A stretch of 64,000 nt of DNA from TA-21 sp036557405 (GTDB lineage: Archaea; Thermoproteota; Nitrososphaeria; Nitrososphaerales; Nitrososphaeraceae). The translations under genes were made by a program, and so were the position numbers. The notes beneath the pieces were generated by a model, which was given only the letters and a program-made list of their open reading frames with translations, searched no databases and had not been told where the DNA came from. The DNA lies in the NCBI GenBank assembly GCA_036557405.1, contig DATBHO010000089.1:1-64000 (forward strand), read 5' to 3'. Positions 8,482-17,897 of this stretch are shown here, in pieces. Position 1 is the first letter of the stretch. Every line of letters begins with the position of its first letter.

Positions 8482-10202
8482 CAGTATCTTCTCTCTGCTG
8501 GCACATATCTGGTTAGGGTTACAGGATGCCATGAAAATTGTGGATCATTATCACTAGCATAGTAAGCTAAAGTGTGCTTTAGAAAATTAAGATCATCTCT
8601 AGTAGGGTAGTCAGTTCTGAAATGAGCACCTCTTGACTCGCGTCTGTTCAAAGCACCACCAATTATTATTTCTCCGACTCTCAATAATGAATCTATCTCC
8701 ATTACATTTATGAAATTTGTGTTATATTCCTTTGCGCTATCGTTGACATGTTTCCATGATGAATTCCTAAGTTCTCTAACCTTTTTTAGACCTTCAATAA
8801 GGTCATTTTCATTTCTAAAAATATATGCGTTGACATCCATCATATCTGTAAACTGCTTTCTAACTTCATATGGATTAACCTGGCCCCTTCCTCTGAAAAT
8901 CCCATCAAAAATTCTCTTTTCCTCTAATTGTATCAGGTTTTCTGCAATGTTGGTGGTCTTATCTTTATTCTTGTCTGCATAATCTGCAGCGAGTCTCCCT
9001 GTTATATTCCCCCAGAGCAAGCATTCCGAAGTCGAATTTGCTCCAAGGCGATTTGCTCCATGAAGACTATTGCATGCGGCCTCACCGGCTGACCATAGTC
9101 CATTCATCTCGGTTTGGCCGTCAATATTTGTGTGTATTCCACCCATCATGTAGTGACATACTGGCCGTATTTCTATAGGTTCATTTATTATGTCGACACC
9201 TGAGAATTTGATACCTATCTCTCTGATTCCAGCTAATTTCTCCTTTATTTGTTCTTCTCCCAAGTGTGTCAGATCTAATTTAAGGCAGTCCACCCCAGTT
9301 TCATGTTTATATCCCCTCCCGTGTTCAATTTCTTTTATCATTGACCTGGAAACTACGTCACGGGGAGCAAGCTCTAATTTTTCTGGGGCATAATTTTTCA
9401 TGAATCTTTCACCCAAGTTATTAATCAGATATCCACCTTCTCCTCTGGCACCTTCTGTTATTAAAATACCTGAGGGCAATATACCTGTAGGGTGAAATTG
9501 GACAAATTCCATATCCTTTAGTGCCAAGCCACATCTGTACGCCATATCTAGCCCATCAGGGGTAGATGAATATGCATAAGTTGAAAAACTATAAAGCCTG
9601 CCAGCTCCCCCGGTAGCGATAATCCCTGAACTAGCTTTGAATACATTAAAATTTCCATTTTTTATCTCTATCGCAGTAGCACCAGCAAAGTTGTTGTTAC
9701 CATCATCTAGTATTGATGTGCAAAACCATTCATTATAGAAATTGATGTTATCATATTTTAGACTAGTATCGTACAGTGTTTGCATTTCATAAAATCCTAC
9801 TTTATCTTGCGCATAGGTTGCTCTTGGGAATGAGTATCCTCCAAATTTCCTCTGGTCTATTCTGCCGTCCTTTCTTCTTGACCAAGGCATTCCCCATCTG
9901 TCCAATTGATATATCTCTTTAGGTATTTCATGTGCAAGTTTTTCAGCAACATCCTGATCACACAGGAAATCACTACCTCTAATAGTATCATAAATGTGAG
10001 ACTCCATGTTGTCCCCTTCATCGGGAAAGAGTACGGCTGCGGTTCCACCTTCAGCAGAAACGGAGTGCGAGCGCATAACCTGGACCTTTGAAATTACCCC
10101 AATGCTCAGTTTCTCATTTCTCATAGCACATGATATGGCAGCACGTAATCCTGCAAGACCTGTGCCAATAATTAAGACATCATGTGCAATGTGGTCTGTC
10201 AA
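8481..10202 (-). CDS. sdhA: succinate dehydrogenase flavoprotein subunit
   Basis: 573 residues, start TTG at 10202. FAD-binding GTGLAGLRAAI at 13-23; RSHSVSAEGG with H46, the residue that normally carries covalent FAD; HPTGI and the capping-domain RGEGGYL; HGANRLGANS near 375. Oxidises succinate to fumarate. First gene of sdhA-C-D-B, whose members overlap or nearly touch, so the complex is made from one mRNA. An A/T-rich box near 10255-10265 is a plausible promoter, leaving a short leader. Confidence 0.95.
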   Translation of the reverse strand: MTDHIAHDVLIIGTGLAGLRAAISCAMRNEKLSIGVISKVQVMRSHSVSAEGGTAAVLFPDEGDNMESHIYDTIRGSDFLCDQDVAEKLAHEIPKEIYQLDRWGMPWSRRKDGRIDQRKFGGYSFPRATYAQDKVGFYEMQTLYDTSLKYDNINFYNEWFCTSILDDGNNNFAGATAIEIKNGNFNVFKASSGIIATGGAGRLYSFSTYAYSSTPDGLDMAYRCGLALKDMEFVQFHPTGILPSGILITEGARGEGGYLINNLGERFMKNYAPEKLELAPRDVVSRSMIKEIEHGRGYKHETGVDCLKLDLTHLGEEQIKEKLAGIREIGIKFSGVDIINEPIEIRPVCHYMMGGIHTNIDGQTEMNGLWSAGEAACNSLHGANRLGANSTSECLLWGNITGRLAADYADKNKDKTTNIAENLIQLEEKRIFDGIFRGRGQVNPYEVRKQFTDMMDVNAYIFRNENDLIEGLKKVRELRNSSWKHVNDSAKEYNTNFINVMEIDSLLRVGEIIIGGALNRRESRGAHFRTDYPTRDDLNFLKHTLAYYASDNDPQFSWHPVTLTRYVPAERRY

Positions 10203-10351
10203 ATAATTATTGCAACCTCAACCATTATCCTTTACGATGACGTCTATATCTGGTAATAAATATATTATTCTTTTTTAATCGGGATAAAAAAGAGAAATAA
10301 AACACAAATAGAAAGTAGAGTTTAATTGTGAGAAATTTTTTTCCATACTTC

Positions 10352-10609
10352 ATGAGCCTGAAATGTACTGGGAAGGTGCTATTGACAACCAATACTTCAG
10401 ATGATGGCATAGCAGTGGCGGCAAAAAAGAAATTGATAGAAAACGGGATAGATGAATCACAGATAATGTTAGGACATGATATCCAAATGCTTGAAAAAAA
10501 TGATCTCTATGTTAGCTATGATCCGCCAGATTTAGTAGTTAGAATAGTGTATGAGAAGAAGGAAAATGGGATGATAAAGATGAAGAATATCGTGACCATT
10601 AAAATTTGA
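10352..10609 (+). CDS. small conserved-looking hypothetical protein
   Basis: 85 residues from the ATG at 10352 (MSLKCTGKVLL); a GTG eight codons upstream would also work. Predicted mixed alpha/beta: VLLTTNTSDDGIAVAAKKKLIENG, then a beta-rich second half LYVSYDPPDLVVRIVYEKK. No metal site or membrane segment. It is divergent from sdhA across about 150 bp. I do not recognise the family. The amino-acid composition is that of a real soluble protein, but there is no functional clue. Confidence 0.55.
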   Translation: MSLKCTGKVLLTTNTSDDGIAVAAKKKLIENGIDESQIMLGHDIQMLEKNDLYVSYDPPDLVVRIVYEKKENGMIKMKNIVTIKI

Positions 10610-10651
10610 AGCCATAAATGAGTATTGGATAAATAGATTCATCAACTTTAT

Positions 10652-11914
10652 TTAATTTGTCTGGATTAGATTTTTTCCAATATTATCGATACTTTGCTTT
10701 TGTTCCTTATTTCCTGTTTTTATTGTAACAAACCCCTTTTTGAATTCATCGAGATCTATAATTATAATTGCAAACGCATTTTTTAGAGATGCCTCGTGAA
10801 ACTGTTTGGCGATGGACCTACCGTTTATATCATAATCGACAGAATAGCCGAGATCTCTTAAACTTGAAACTAATTCTAAAGCATATTTTTTCTCTTGTTT
10901 GGATCCATATGCAACGTAAATAAGTGGCTTTTTTGATGACTTTGATCTATCTTTAATAGCAGTTAAAATCCTCTCTACTCCTCCTGCCGCACCGGTTGCA
11001 TACAAATCTTTTCTGCCAAACGATTCAGTTAACTTATCATACCTGCCACCACCTACCAGAGATCCAATCTTTGAGGATGGTTCTTTGGCCTCAAATACTA
11101 TTCCAGAGTAATAGTCGAGACCACGTACGATCCTAAGGTCTACTATTGTGTTTTTTACCATTCGTGATTTTAGTGAATCAAACAAATTTAAAATAGTGTC
11201 TAACGATTGAAAGTTTTTTACCTTGTCGTAATCCAACAATTTTTCAGGCGAACCATCAAATGATACAAATTGAATAAAATTTTGCAAATTATTAGAGTCC
11301 AGCTTTTGATTATATTCATTGATAATTTGATTCGAACTTTTTTTAGATAATTTGTCAATAGCTCTCAACATTTCACCTACAACCATCTTGTCCGTAACCC
11401 CAAGAAATTTTGCAAGGTATTCTTCTAAAACCGACCTATGGTTGATCGCTATAATAAAATTAATTCCAAGTTTCCTTAAAAAGAACGAAACAAACTCTAT
11501 TACTTCTGCATCAGCATCTACCTCTGCAGAACCAAAAATCTCAATATCCCATTGATGGAAATACCTATACCTTCCCAATTGTGGTTCATCATATCGCCAG
11601 ACACCTCCAAAAGATGATAATTTTACAGGTAGTTTAAGATCTCTACGCATAGAAACGAATCTCGATAAACCTATTGTCAAATCGAAGCGTAATGCTATAT
11701 TCCTACCGCCTTTGTCAGTAAAACTATAAGTTTCTTCAATTATTGCGGGTCCGCTTTTTGCTTCAAGTGTTGATTGTAATTCCAATGTTGATGGTTCAAT
11801 CTGATTAAAATCAAAAATTTCTACAGTTTCTTGAAATTTTTCTCTAATGAAGGAAATGTTTCTTAATTCTTCATTTTGTAAATCCTTCATTCCCCTTGGA
11901 AGGTCTAAGTTCAC
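10652..11914 (-). CDS. hisS: histidyl-tRNA synthetase
   Basis: 420 residues, start GTG at 11914. Class II motifs: motif 1 in LPRGMKDLQNEELR, motif 2 at GGVWRYDEPQLGRYRYFHQWDIEIFG (about 107-132), histidine-binding RGLDYYSGIVFEA near 265 and GGGRYDKL near 290, then the anticodon-binding domain from about 325 (PLIYVAYGSKQE). Charges tRNA-His. It is divergent from archease with 76 bp between starts. Confidence 0.94.
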   Translation of the reverse strand: MNLDLPRGMKDLQNEELRNISFIREKFQETVEIFDFNQIEPSTLELQSTLEAKSGPAIIEETYSFTDKGGRNIALRFDLTIGLSRFVSMRRDLKLPVKLSSFGGVWRYDEPQLGRYRYFHQWDIEIFGSAEVDADAEVIEFVSFFLRKLGINFIIAINHRSVLEEYLAKFLGVTDKMVVGEMLRAIDKLSKKSSNQIINEYNQKLDSNNLQNFIQFVSFDGSPEKLLDYDKVKNFQSLDTILNLFDSLKSRMVKNTIVDLRIVRGLDYYSGIVFEAKEPSSKIGSLVGGGRYDKLTESFGRKDLYATGAAGGVERILTAIKDRSKSSKKPLIYVAYGSKQEKKYALELVSSLRDLGYSVDYDINGRSIAKQFHEASLKNAFAIIIIDLDEFKKGFVTIKTGNKEQKQSIDNIGKNLIQTN

Positions 11915-11990
11915 AATTATGAGAACCGTGTGTCATCATTTAGATTTTGCGATTAGTTATAATAAACCCTGACAAAAACAAGTATTACTA

Positions 11991-12416
11991 TTGGGTGGGT
12001 TCAGATATCTTGAGCATGTTACAGATGCGTACGTTGAGGCATTCGGTGATAGTATTGAAGAGGCCTTTTCGAACGCTGCTAAAGGCACTATTAATGTAAT
12101 GTTTGATAACGAAAAAATTCATGGGACTGATAAGGTTGATATTCGAGTGCAAGGGAGTGACTACTACGAATTATTGTTTAACTGGCTAGAGGCAATTTAT
12201 CAATTAATGACAATAGATAATAAAGTATTGTCGAAATTCGATATAAAGATCTCATCTATTGACTCAAAATATGAATTAACAGCACGGGTTATGGCTGAAT
12301 TAATAGACATTACAAAACATGGTTACAGGACTGAAATAAAGGGTATCACCTATCATGCCATGGAAATTCTACAAGAAGGCAATCAACACACGGTCAGATT
12401 CATACTTGATTTGTAA
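11991..12416 (+). CDS. archease, RtcB ligase cofactor
   Basis: 141 residues, start TTG at 11991. The opening GGFRYLEHVTDAYVEAFGDSIEEAF and the closing VRFILDL match archease, with the Asp residues (D11 and the C-terminal D140) that bind Ca in this family. Archease activates RtcB, the ligase that joins tRNA exons after intron removal; both tRNAs in this window appear to carry introns. Divergent from hisS. Confidence 0.88.
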   Translation: MGGFRYLEHVTDAYVEAFGDSIEEAFSNAAKGTINVMFDNEKIHGTDKVDIRVQGSDYYELLFNWLEAIYQLMTIDNKVLSKFDIKISSIDSKYELTARVMAELIDITKHGYRTEIKGITYHAMEILQEGNQHTVRFILDL

Positions 12417-12679
12417 TGAACAAATAAAAATAAATGCTTGGAACGGAACCAGGTGGAAGGAAAATAAAAAACTAATACGTAAAAATAGTTCAATAGTAGA
12501 ACAAATTGAATGATAATTTCATTCGTAAGAAGCATAGTTATTTTTAACTTTCTATTCTTGGCCTCGAATTTGAATCCTATTTGAAGGTCGCAAAATTATT
12601 GCAAATTTTAATTCATAACTTGAGACCCAGCATTTTATCATGATTCTCATTCACTTTTCAACAATAGCTTGATTACAAG
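12417..12679. other. 263-bp intergenic stretch without a gene
   Basis: A+T-rich spacer between archease and thioredoxin. I find no ORF with coding character, no tRNA-like arm and no clear hairpin; the thioredoxin TATA box begins immediately after it. Confidence 0.6.
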
Positions 12680-12688
12680 ATTTAAATA
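12680..12688 (+). promoter_or_regulatory. TATA box for thioredoxin
   Basis: atttaaata centred about 30 nt before the ATG at 12714, consistent with a leaderless transcript. Confidence 0.6.
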
Positions 12689-12713
12689 TGAATTCCGACG
12701 ATAAGTTGTAACA

Positions 12714-13052
12714 ATGAGTTCGAATTCCAACAAACCTATGCTAGTTGAACTATCAGAAAAAAACTTTGATGAAGTTATTGGTGGTAATAAACCCGTTCTT
12801 GTTGATTTTTGGGCAACGTGGTGTGGACCATGTCAATTCATGCTTCCAATCTTTGACAAGCTAGCAAAAAAATATGAAGAAAAAGTCATTTTCGGTAGAC
12901 TAAATGTTGATGATAATCAGGGTGTAGCGATGAGATTTGATGTGTATGCAATTCCTACGTTCATTGTGTTCATGAATGGTAAACTTATTGAAAAAGCTGT
13001 GGGAGCAGTTGGAGAAAAGGGACTTGAAGGTTTACTGGAAAAGTACCAATAG
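12714..13052 (+). CDS. trxA: thioredoxin
   Basis: 112 residues with the active site WCGPC at 36-40, preceded by VLVDFWAT and followed by cis-Pro loop AIPTFIVF near 81-88. A single thioredoxin fold with no signal peptide, so cytoplasmic dithiol-disulfide exchange. Stands alone, with its own TATA box; the following infB operon runs the other way. Confidence 0.95.
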   Translation: MSSNSNKPMLVELSEKNFDEVIGGNKPVLVDFWATWCGPCQFMLPIFDKLAKKYEEKVIFGRLNVDDNQGVAMRFDVYAIPTFIVFMNGKLIEKAVGAVGEKGLEGLLEKYQ

Positions 13053-13123
13053 CAGAAGGAAACGATATTAAAATTCCAAACTAGTAAAAACCAAACTTGA
13101 TTTAATTAAAATTGGATCTAAAC

Positions 13124-14908
13124 TTATATATAGCCAAATGCAGGATCGGTCTCGCGTTTTTTAGACAAAATTAAACTAAAAATTTCCTGTTCATCTTCAT
13201 TAAGCCTATCTGAAAATCTTTCTAGTATGAGTTTTGCCTCTTTGCCATTCAGATCAGTATAAAAAATGTCACCTTCATTTATCTGTCGACCAATTGTGGG
13301 CCCTTTTATCGAAAGGGCAACCTGTGTTCCCCTACTAGCAACTTCTAAATTTTTACCCTCATGTTGTATTTGATGTATCACTCCTACCTTCTTACCTTTC
13401 TCATTCATTATAGATATTTTCTGTCTTAATTTACCTATCAATATTTCAGCACCAAATACGGCCGGACTATTTCTTCTAAAGACATATCCTTTCAAAAATT
13501 GAAATTTGCAGATTGGTGGTATTTCATTGAAAATAATTGAATCCTCATGGGTCTTTTCATATGTTAGCCATTCTGAGTAATTTCTAACTAAATTATAAAT
13601 TATTTTTTCGTCAAAAATTTTTACTTTTCTTTCAAGGGCTTCTTTTTCTGCTTCTTCAAGTATTTTCACATTGAATCCTAGTACCACTCCCAGGTAGCGC
13701 TCTTTTTCTTTGACGGCTGAGGCGGAGAGTATATCTTTACGTGTAATATTGCCCAAATCGGCAGACCTAATTGGTATGTTCTCCTTTTTCAAGAGTTCAG
13801 TAATAGCCTCAATCGAGCCGATAGTATCGCATCTTAGAATAATACCGTTTGATTCTGTTTGTATTATTGCTGACTTTATCTCTGATTCAATATTTGATTT
13901 TAATCTTTCCTCATCATCGGGGCTACTGACTACATAGAGTGGACTGCCAGCAAGAACACCTTCAAGATCAGGAGACGTTATTTTTAGTCCAGCTGCAGCA
14001 ATAACCTTGTCTACGTGTCTAAATTTATCTCTTGGATCTCTCATTTCATCCAATGGTTTTGGGAGTAGTAGTGCCTTGATTTTCGTCGTGGTAACGCTAT
14101 CTTTTTTCCCAATAACAATTGTATCCCCGTGCTTTATTGTGCCATCAAGCAGAATAATATTTGCTGACGGACCTAATCCTATTTCATCATTTACTTCAAG
14201 AACGATACCCTTTGTTTCAGCATCATGGCGCTCGAGTCTTTTAGACATGTATTGTTGAGTTAATCCTACAAGAACTGCTAGAAGCTCAGGTATACCAGTT
14301 CCTGTTACAGCGCTCACCGGGACAATTGCCAACTCCTTTGTAAAATCTTTCACACGCCAAAATGCTTCCGAATTATATCCCAATCGAGAAAGAGCACCCA
14401 CAACATTGTAGACTTTTTCATCCAAATAGGATACGATTGTCGGATCTTGAATTTTCAATTGTTCTGCAATCAATATAGAGGTGTTTTTTTTCCAACCAGA
14501 TATTTGATCTATCTTATTGAGGGCGATGATGAATGGGACTTTTCTATTTTTTAATATATCTAAGCTTTCTATTGTCTGAGCTTCAAGACCTTTATTAACG
14601 TCAACGACAACTATTGCTATATCGGCGGCAGAGCCTCCCCTCATGCGAAGATTTGCGAAGACCTCATGTCCTGGAGTGTCTATTACTAGTAGGCCAGGAA
14701 CGAGATTCTCTGACTTGGACAGTTTATCGAATAGTTTTCCAGTTATTTTTCTAATTGTTTCGATTGGAAAATAGCTTGCACCGATATGCTGAGTTATACC
14801 CCCCACTTCTCTGGATTGAACTGCTGTTCCACGAATTCTGTCAAGCAGTGACGTCTTGCCCGAGTCTACATGACCTAATACCACAACTACTGGTTGGCGA
14901 AGTCTCAC
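13124..14908 (-). CDS. infB: translation initiation factor aIF5B
   Basis: 594 residues, the archaeal length. GTPase motifs GHVDSGKT at 12-19, DTPGHE near 77 and NKID near 131; then domain II (LEVNDEIGLGPSANIIL), domain III with AVKEKERYLGVVLGFNV, and domain IV ending in the last ~130 residues. It promotes subunit joining and initiator tRNA placement. Start is GTG at 14908, which begins one base after the ndk stop, so it is the last gene of L7Ae-S28e-L24e-ndk-infB. Confidence 0.95.
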   Translation of the reverse strand: MRLRQPVVVVLGHVDSGKTSLLDRIRGTAVQSREVGGITQHIGASYFPIETIRKITGKLFDKLSKSENLVPGLLVIDTPGHEVFANLRMRGGSAADIAIVVVDVNKGLEAQTIESLDILKNRKVPFIIALNKIDQISGWKKNTSILIAEQLKIQDPTIVSYLDEKVYNVVGALSRLGYNSEAFWRVKDFTKELAIVPVSAVTGTGIPELLAVLVGLTQQYMSKRLERHDAETKGIVLEVNDEIGLGPSANIILLDGTIKHGDTIVIGKKDSVTTTKIKALLLPKPLDEMRDPRDKFRHVDKVIAAAGLKITSPDLEGVLAGSPLYVVSSPDDEERLKSNIESEIKSAIIQTESNGIILRCDTIGSIEAITELLKKENIPIRSADLGNITRKDILSASAVKEKERYLGVVLGFNVKILEEAEKEALERKVKIFDEKIIYNLVRNYSEWLTYEKTHEDSIIFNEIPPICKFQFLKGYVFRRNSPAVFGAEILIGKLRQKISIMNEKGKKVGVIHQIQHEGKNLEVASRGTQVALSIKGPTIGRQINEGDIFYTDLNGKEAKLILERFSDRLNEDEQEIFSLILSKKRETDPAFGYI

Positions 14909-15316
14909 TTAATTAAAAATGATTTTGGACTCTTTTATGAAGCTTTCAACGGAATCAGAGGCATGTATTATGTTATCGGTGAAGCCGATCCCAAAGTCTC
15001 CTCTAATTGTTCCTGGTAATGCTTCTGTTGATTTTGTGTTTCCAATCATTAATCTTACAGTTGAAATTGCATTATTCCCTTCTATAATACATGCAACTGT
15101 ATTGCCAGAGCAAATGAAAGAAACTAATTCATCAAAAAAATGTTTGTCTTTATGTGCTTCATAGAATCTCCTTGCTGAATCAACATCAAATTGAAATAAC
15201 TTGAGATTAACAATTTGAAAGCCCCTGTCTTCAAATCTTGAAATAATTTTTCCAACGAGACCCTTCTTAAACCCATCAGGTTTGATGACTATTAGAGTCT
15301 TTTCCTGATTTGACAT
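14909..15316 (-). CDS. ndk: nucleoside diphosphate kinase
   Basis: 135 residues. The catalytic His is H118 in NIIHASDS; substrate-binding elements LIVIKPDGFKKG near the N-terminus and RGDFG near 104 are present. It moves the gamma phosphate of ATP to other NDPs. Its position between L24e and aIF5B is a conserved archaeal arrangement and supports both calls. Confidence 0.95.
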   Translation of the reverse strand: MSNQEKTLIVIKPDGFKKGLVGKIISRFEDRGFQIVNLKLFQFDVDSARRFYEAHKDKHFFDELVSFICSGNTVACIIEGNNAISTVRLMIGNTKSTEALPGTIRGDFGIGFTDNIIHASDSVESFIKESKIIFN

Positions 15317-15325
15317 ATTTGATTC

Positions 15326-15535
15326 TTACTTTTTGACCTTAATGCCGCCTTTAACATACTTTCGCGTCCATTTGAATTTTCGGGGGTCACGTCTAAACCT
15401 CATGTTTTTCTTACACTTTGCGGAACAAGTCCATTGAATAGCTCCGTCATTTTTTACCAACATCAATCCCTCGTCTGCAGGAATGTGTTTTCCACAAAAG
15501 AAACAATTACGAAGAGAACCAGCTACTTTGCTCAA
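15326..15535 (-). CDS. rpl24e: ribosomal protein L24e
   Basis: 69 residues, start TTG at 15535. Zinc knuckle CFFCGKHI at about 12-19 with the second pair in WTCSAKCKKN, followed by the basic FRRDPRKFKWTRKY. Binds 23S rRNA in the large subunit near the L3/L14 region in archaea and eukaryotes. Nine bp after the S28e gene, in the L7Ae operon. Confidence 0.94.
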   Translation of the reverse strand: MSKVAGSLRNCFFCGKHIPADEGLMLVKNDGAIQWTCSAKCKKNMRFRRDPRKFKWTRKYVKGGIKVKK

Positions 15536-15544
15536 TCGACTTCA

Positions 15545-15772
15545 CTACTTTATCTTTCTAGCCTCTCTCTCAGTTTCTCTCAACATCAGAATGTCTTTCA
15601 TTCTGATGGAACCCTTGACATTTCGTGTTAGAATTCGACCTTTATCTTTTCCTTCTAGAACTTTTACTCTAACTTGGATTACTTCGCCTGCTATGCCCGT
15701 TCTTCCTACTATTTGTATAACTTCTGCTGGGGTTACCTTTATCTCTGAAGCTTTACTCAATAATGAAATCAC
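15545..15772 (-). CDS. rps28e: ribosomal protein S28e
   Basis: 75 residues with the OB-fold S28e pattern: ASEIKVTPAEVIQIVGRTGIAGEV, VRVKVLEGKDKGRILTRNVKG and a C-terminal LRETEREARK tail. Starts with GTG whose bases overlap the L7Ae TGA (GTGA), so translation is coupled. Part of the small subunit near the mRNA exit path. Confidence 0.94.
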   Translation of the reverse strand: MISLLSKASEIKVTPAEVIQIVGRTGIAGEVIQVRVKVLEGKDKGRILTRNVKGSIRMKDILMLRETEREARKIK

Positions 15773-16149
15773 TCCTTCTTGTCTTTAATGTTGGCTAGTG
15801 TTCCGATAACTTGATCAACTATGTGTTGACCCTCTCCTGCATCAACAATTGTTGCAGCAGCGGATCCAACCTCAATACCAAGCGACTCGCCCAACTGTTG
15901 CTTACTCGGTACAAAAATATACGGAGTATTTCTCTCTTCGCAAATGATTGGAAGATGGGCAACGACCTCAGGCGGTTGAACGTCCTCTGCTATTACTATC
16001 AATTTGCCAATTCCCCTTTCTATCGCCTTTGTAGTTTCATTAGTTCCCTTTCTTACGCTTCCACTTTGCTTGGCTACCCTAACTGCTTCATATACTGCGT
16101 TTACAAGATCTTTTGGAGTTTCAAATTTTACATAAAACGGCTTACTCAT
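15769..16149 (-). CDS. rpl7ae: ribosomal protein L7Ae
   Basis: 126 residues from the ATG at 16149 (MSKPFYVKFETP); the frame is open to 16164, adding MMDNK. The kink-turn RNA-binding core RKGTNETTKAIERG and the IAEDVQPPEVVAHLP region are diagnostic. In archaea the protein serves in the ribosome, in C/D and H/ACA guide RNPs and in RNase P. First gene of the L7Ae-S28e-L24e-ndk-infB operon. Confidence 0.94.
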   Translation of the reverse strand: MSKPFYVKFETPKDLVNAVYEAVRVAKQSGSVRKGTNETTKAIERGIGKLIVIAEDVQPPEVVAHLPIICEERNTPYIFVPSKQQLGESLGIEVGSAAATIVDAGEGQHIVDQVIGTLANIKDKKE

Positions 16150-16232
16150 TTTATTATCCATCACCCATTGGGATCATCTATAATCTACTGAATAAAAGTG
16201 GAGGCGTATTAAAAATGTTGCCGAGCAAAATA

Positions 16233-17591
16233 TTAATCTTCACCTAATGTCTCTCTAATAATCCGAGTATATTCATTCACTTTCGAGTTGAGTAACATTT
16301 CGTCTGAAGATTCTGCATAAATTCTAATCAGAGGTTCAGTTCCACTGGGACGTAGCATTAACCAACTCTCTTCATCTAACCAAACCTTAACTCCGTCAAG
16401 TTTCTCGATTTTCATTGGACTTCCATGATTCTTTACGTTATCTATTACTTTTTTAATTAATCCCATGTCTGAGCACTGAAACTTGGATTTATATTGGAAT
16501 ACTACTGGAAGAGACAAAAATAATTCCGAAAGCAGCTTTTTCTCGGACGCTAGTAAATCGAGCATTAAGGCAGTCGTGAGTGCGCCATCTCTTACTTGAT
16601 TTAGTACACCATACATGAAACCACCATTTTCTTCCATTCCGATAAGTGCATTCTGTTTAACCATTTCACGCGATACTTCAACACTACCAACTTTTGTATG
16701 ATAAACTTCTGAATTATTTTCCTGTGCAATTTTTGTGAGGATATGAGTAGTGTTTACAGGGCATACAATTTTCGCACGCGGGTGTCTAGTGGTGATCAGG
16801 TATTTGGCTAATAATGTTCCTGTTCTGTCACCCCAGTGGACCACTCCTAGTTCATCACAAAATATGGATCTATCTCCATCACCATCGTACGCAGCACCCA
16901 TATCAGATTCAGTTTCTTTTGCGATAGATCTTAGTATATCTAGGTTTGATGGTGTTGGTTCTGATCCCCTTCCAGGGAAACTTCCATCTATCGTTCCATT
17001 AACCGTTATTACCGTACAGCCAAGTCTCTTTGCCAGTAATGGTGCAACTAGAGATTGAACACCATTTCCTAAGTCCATCGTTATTTTGAAGTTATGTTGT
17101 TTGATCCTATCTACGTCGACTAATTCTAAAACATCATCAATATAGGCATCAATTATCATTTCATCTTTGAAATTTCTACCTATCTTATTTGAATTAATAA
17201 ACGTTTTATTCCTAAATATGTCTTCAACCAATATCTCATCATCCCTTGATATCTCGACTCCATCTTTCGCAATGGGTTTAACCCCATTGTATTCTGGAGG
17301 ATTGTGAGAGGCAGTTATCATAACCCCGCCTTTAAATTCATTTTTTTTCGTTGCGTACTGCAGACATGGTGTTGGCAAAATGCCTGCGTCTACCGTATCT
17401 ATTCCATTTGAATTTAAGACAGCAGTAATAATATTAAGCATTATATGACTTGAATTTCGACCATCTCTTCCGATCAAAATTGAACCTTCATTATAATAAG
17501 CTGCCAATGAGTGAGTCACATCTACCAGGAAATCTAGAGTAAGATCTTTCCCAAAAACTCCCCTAATTCCATTAGTCCCAAACAGTGGCAT
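16233..17591 (-). CDS. phosphoglucosamine/phosphomannomutase-type phosphohexomutase
   Basis: 452 residues from the ATG at 17591 (MPLFGTNGIRG); the open frame runs 22 codons further upstream but the family begins at this motif. Phosphoserine loop ITASHNPPEYNG with S95, metal loop DGDGDRS near 230, sugar loop MEENGGF, and phosphate loop RPSGTEPLIRIYAE near the C-terminus. It moves phosphate between C1 and C6 of a hexose; archaeal members act as GlmM or ManB and the sequence does not decide which. The product would feed N-glycan or sugar nucleotide synthesis. Confidence 0.88.
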   Translation of the reverse strand: MPLFGTNGIRGVFGKDLTLDFLVDVTHSLAAYYNEGSILIGRDGRNSSHIMLNIITAVLNSNGIDTVDAGILPTPCLQYATKKNEFKGGVMITASHNPPEYNGVKPIAKDGVEISRDDEILVEDIFRNKTFINSNKIGRNFKDEMIIDAYIDDVLELVDVDRIKQHNFKITMDLGNGVQSLVAPLLAKRLGCTVITVNGTIDGSFPGRGSEPTPSNLDILRSIAKETESDMGAAYDGDGDRSIFCDELGVVHWGDRTGTLLAKYLITTRHPRAKIVCPVNTTHILTKIAQENNSEVYHTKVGSVEVSREMVKQNALIGMEENGGFMYGVLNQVRDGALTTALMLDLLASEKKLLSELFLSLPVVFQYKSKFQCSDMGLIKKVIDNVKNHGSPMKIEKLDGVKVWLDEESWLMLRPSGTEPLIRIYAESSDEMLLNSKVNEYTRIIRETLGED

Positions 17592-17634
17592 ATTCTTATC
17601 GTTAATAACTAAACACCAATATATTCTAAATAAT

Positions 17635-17643
17635 AGATAAATT
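17635..17643 (+). promoter_or_regulatory. TATA-like box for tRNA-Leu
   Basis: agataaatt lies 27-35 nt before the tRNA 5' end, the usual spacing for an archaeal box A. It sits between the tRNA and the divergently transcribed mutase. Confidence 0.4.
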
Positions 17644-17669
17644 TGGCCGAATAACATTCAGAATTCGAT

Positions 17670-17800
17670 GCGGGGGTTGCCAAGCTAGGTCAACGGCGCA
17701 GGTCTCGTCCAAACCGAGTGCGATGCTTAGAATGGATCACATTCAAATTCCTAGATCCCTGTTCCTTAGGGATTCGTGGGTTCAAATCCCACCCCCCGCA
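17670..17800 (+). tRNA. tRNA-Leu with intron in the anticodon arm (anticodon unresolved)
   Basis: Acceptor GCGGGGG pairs with CCCCCGC at 17793-17799, discriminator A at 17800. D arm GCC/GGC with the GG of the D loop; T arm GTGGG-TTCAAAT-CCCAC. The type II variable arm and the GCGGGGGTTGCC opening are those of leucine tRNAs. The gene spans 131 nt, too long for a mature tRNA, so about 38-46 nt must be intron. One model splices 17706-17751, giving an 85-nt tRNA with CAGG/CCTG stem and anticodon UAG (or CAG by a one-nt shift); another removes 17703-17740 and gives UUCAAAU loop, anticodon CAA, but a long variable arm. I cannot settle this by eye. Confidence 0.85.
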
Positions 17801-17824
17801 CTGAAATTCATAAAAAATATCTGC

Positions 17825-17830
17825 TTTTTT
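17825..17830 (+). terminator. T6 tract downstream of tRNA-Leu
   Basis: Six T about 25 nt after the tRNA 3' end, preceded by a run of A that could pair with it. Oligo-T is sufficient for archaeal termination; weak evidence only. Confidence 0.35.
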
Positions 17831-17897
17831 GTATTATTCTTTCATTTATCTCTACTAAATTTATAAATTTCTGAATAATATAGAATTATTCAAACTA

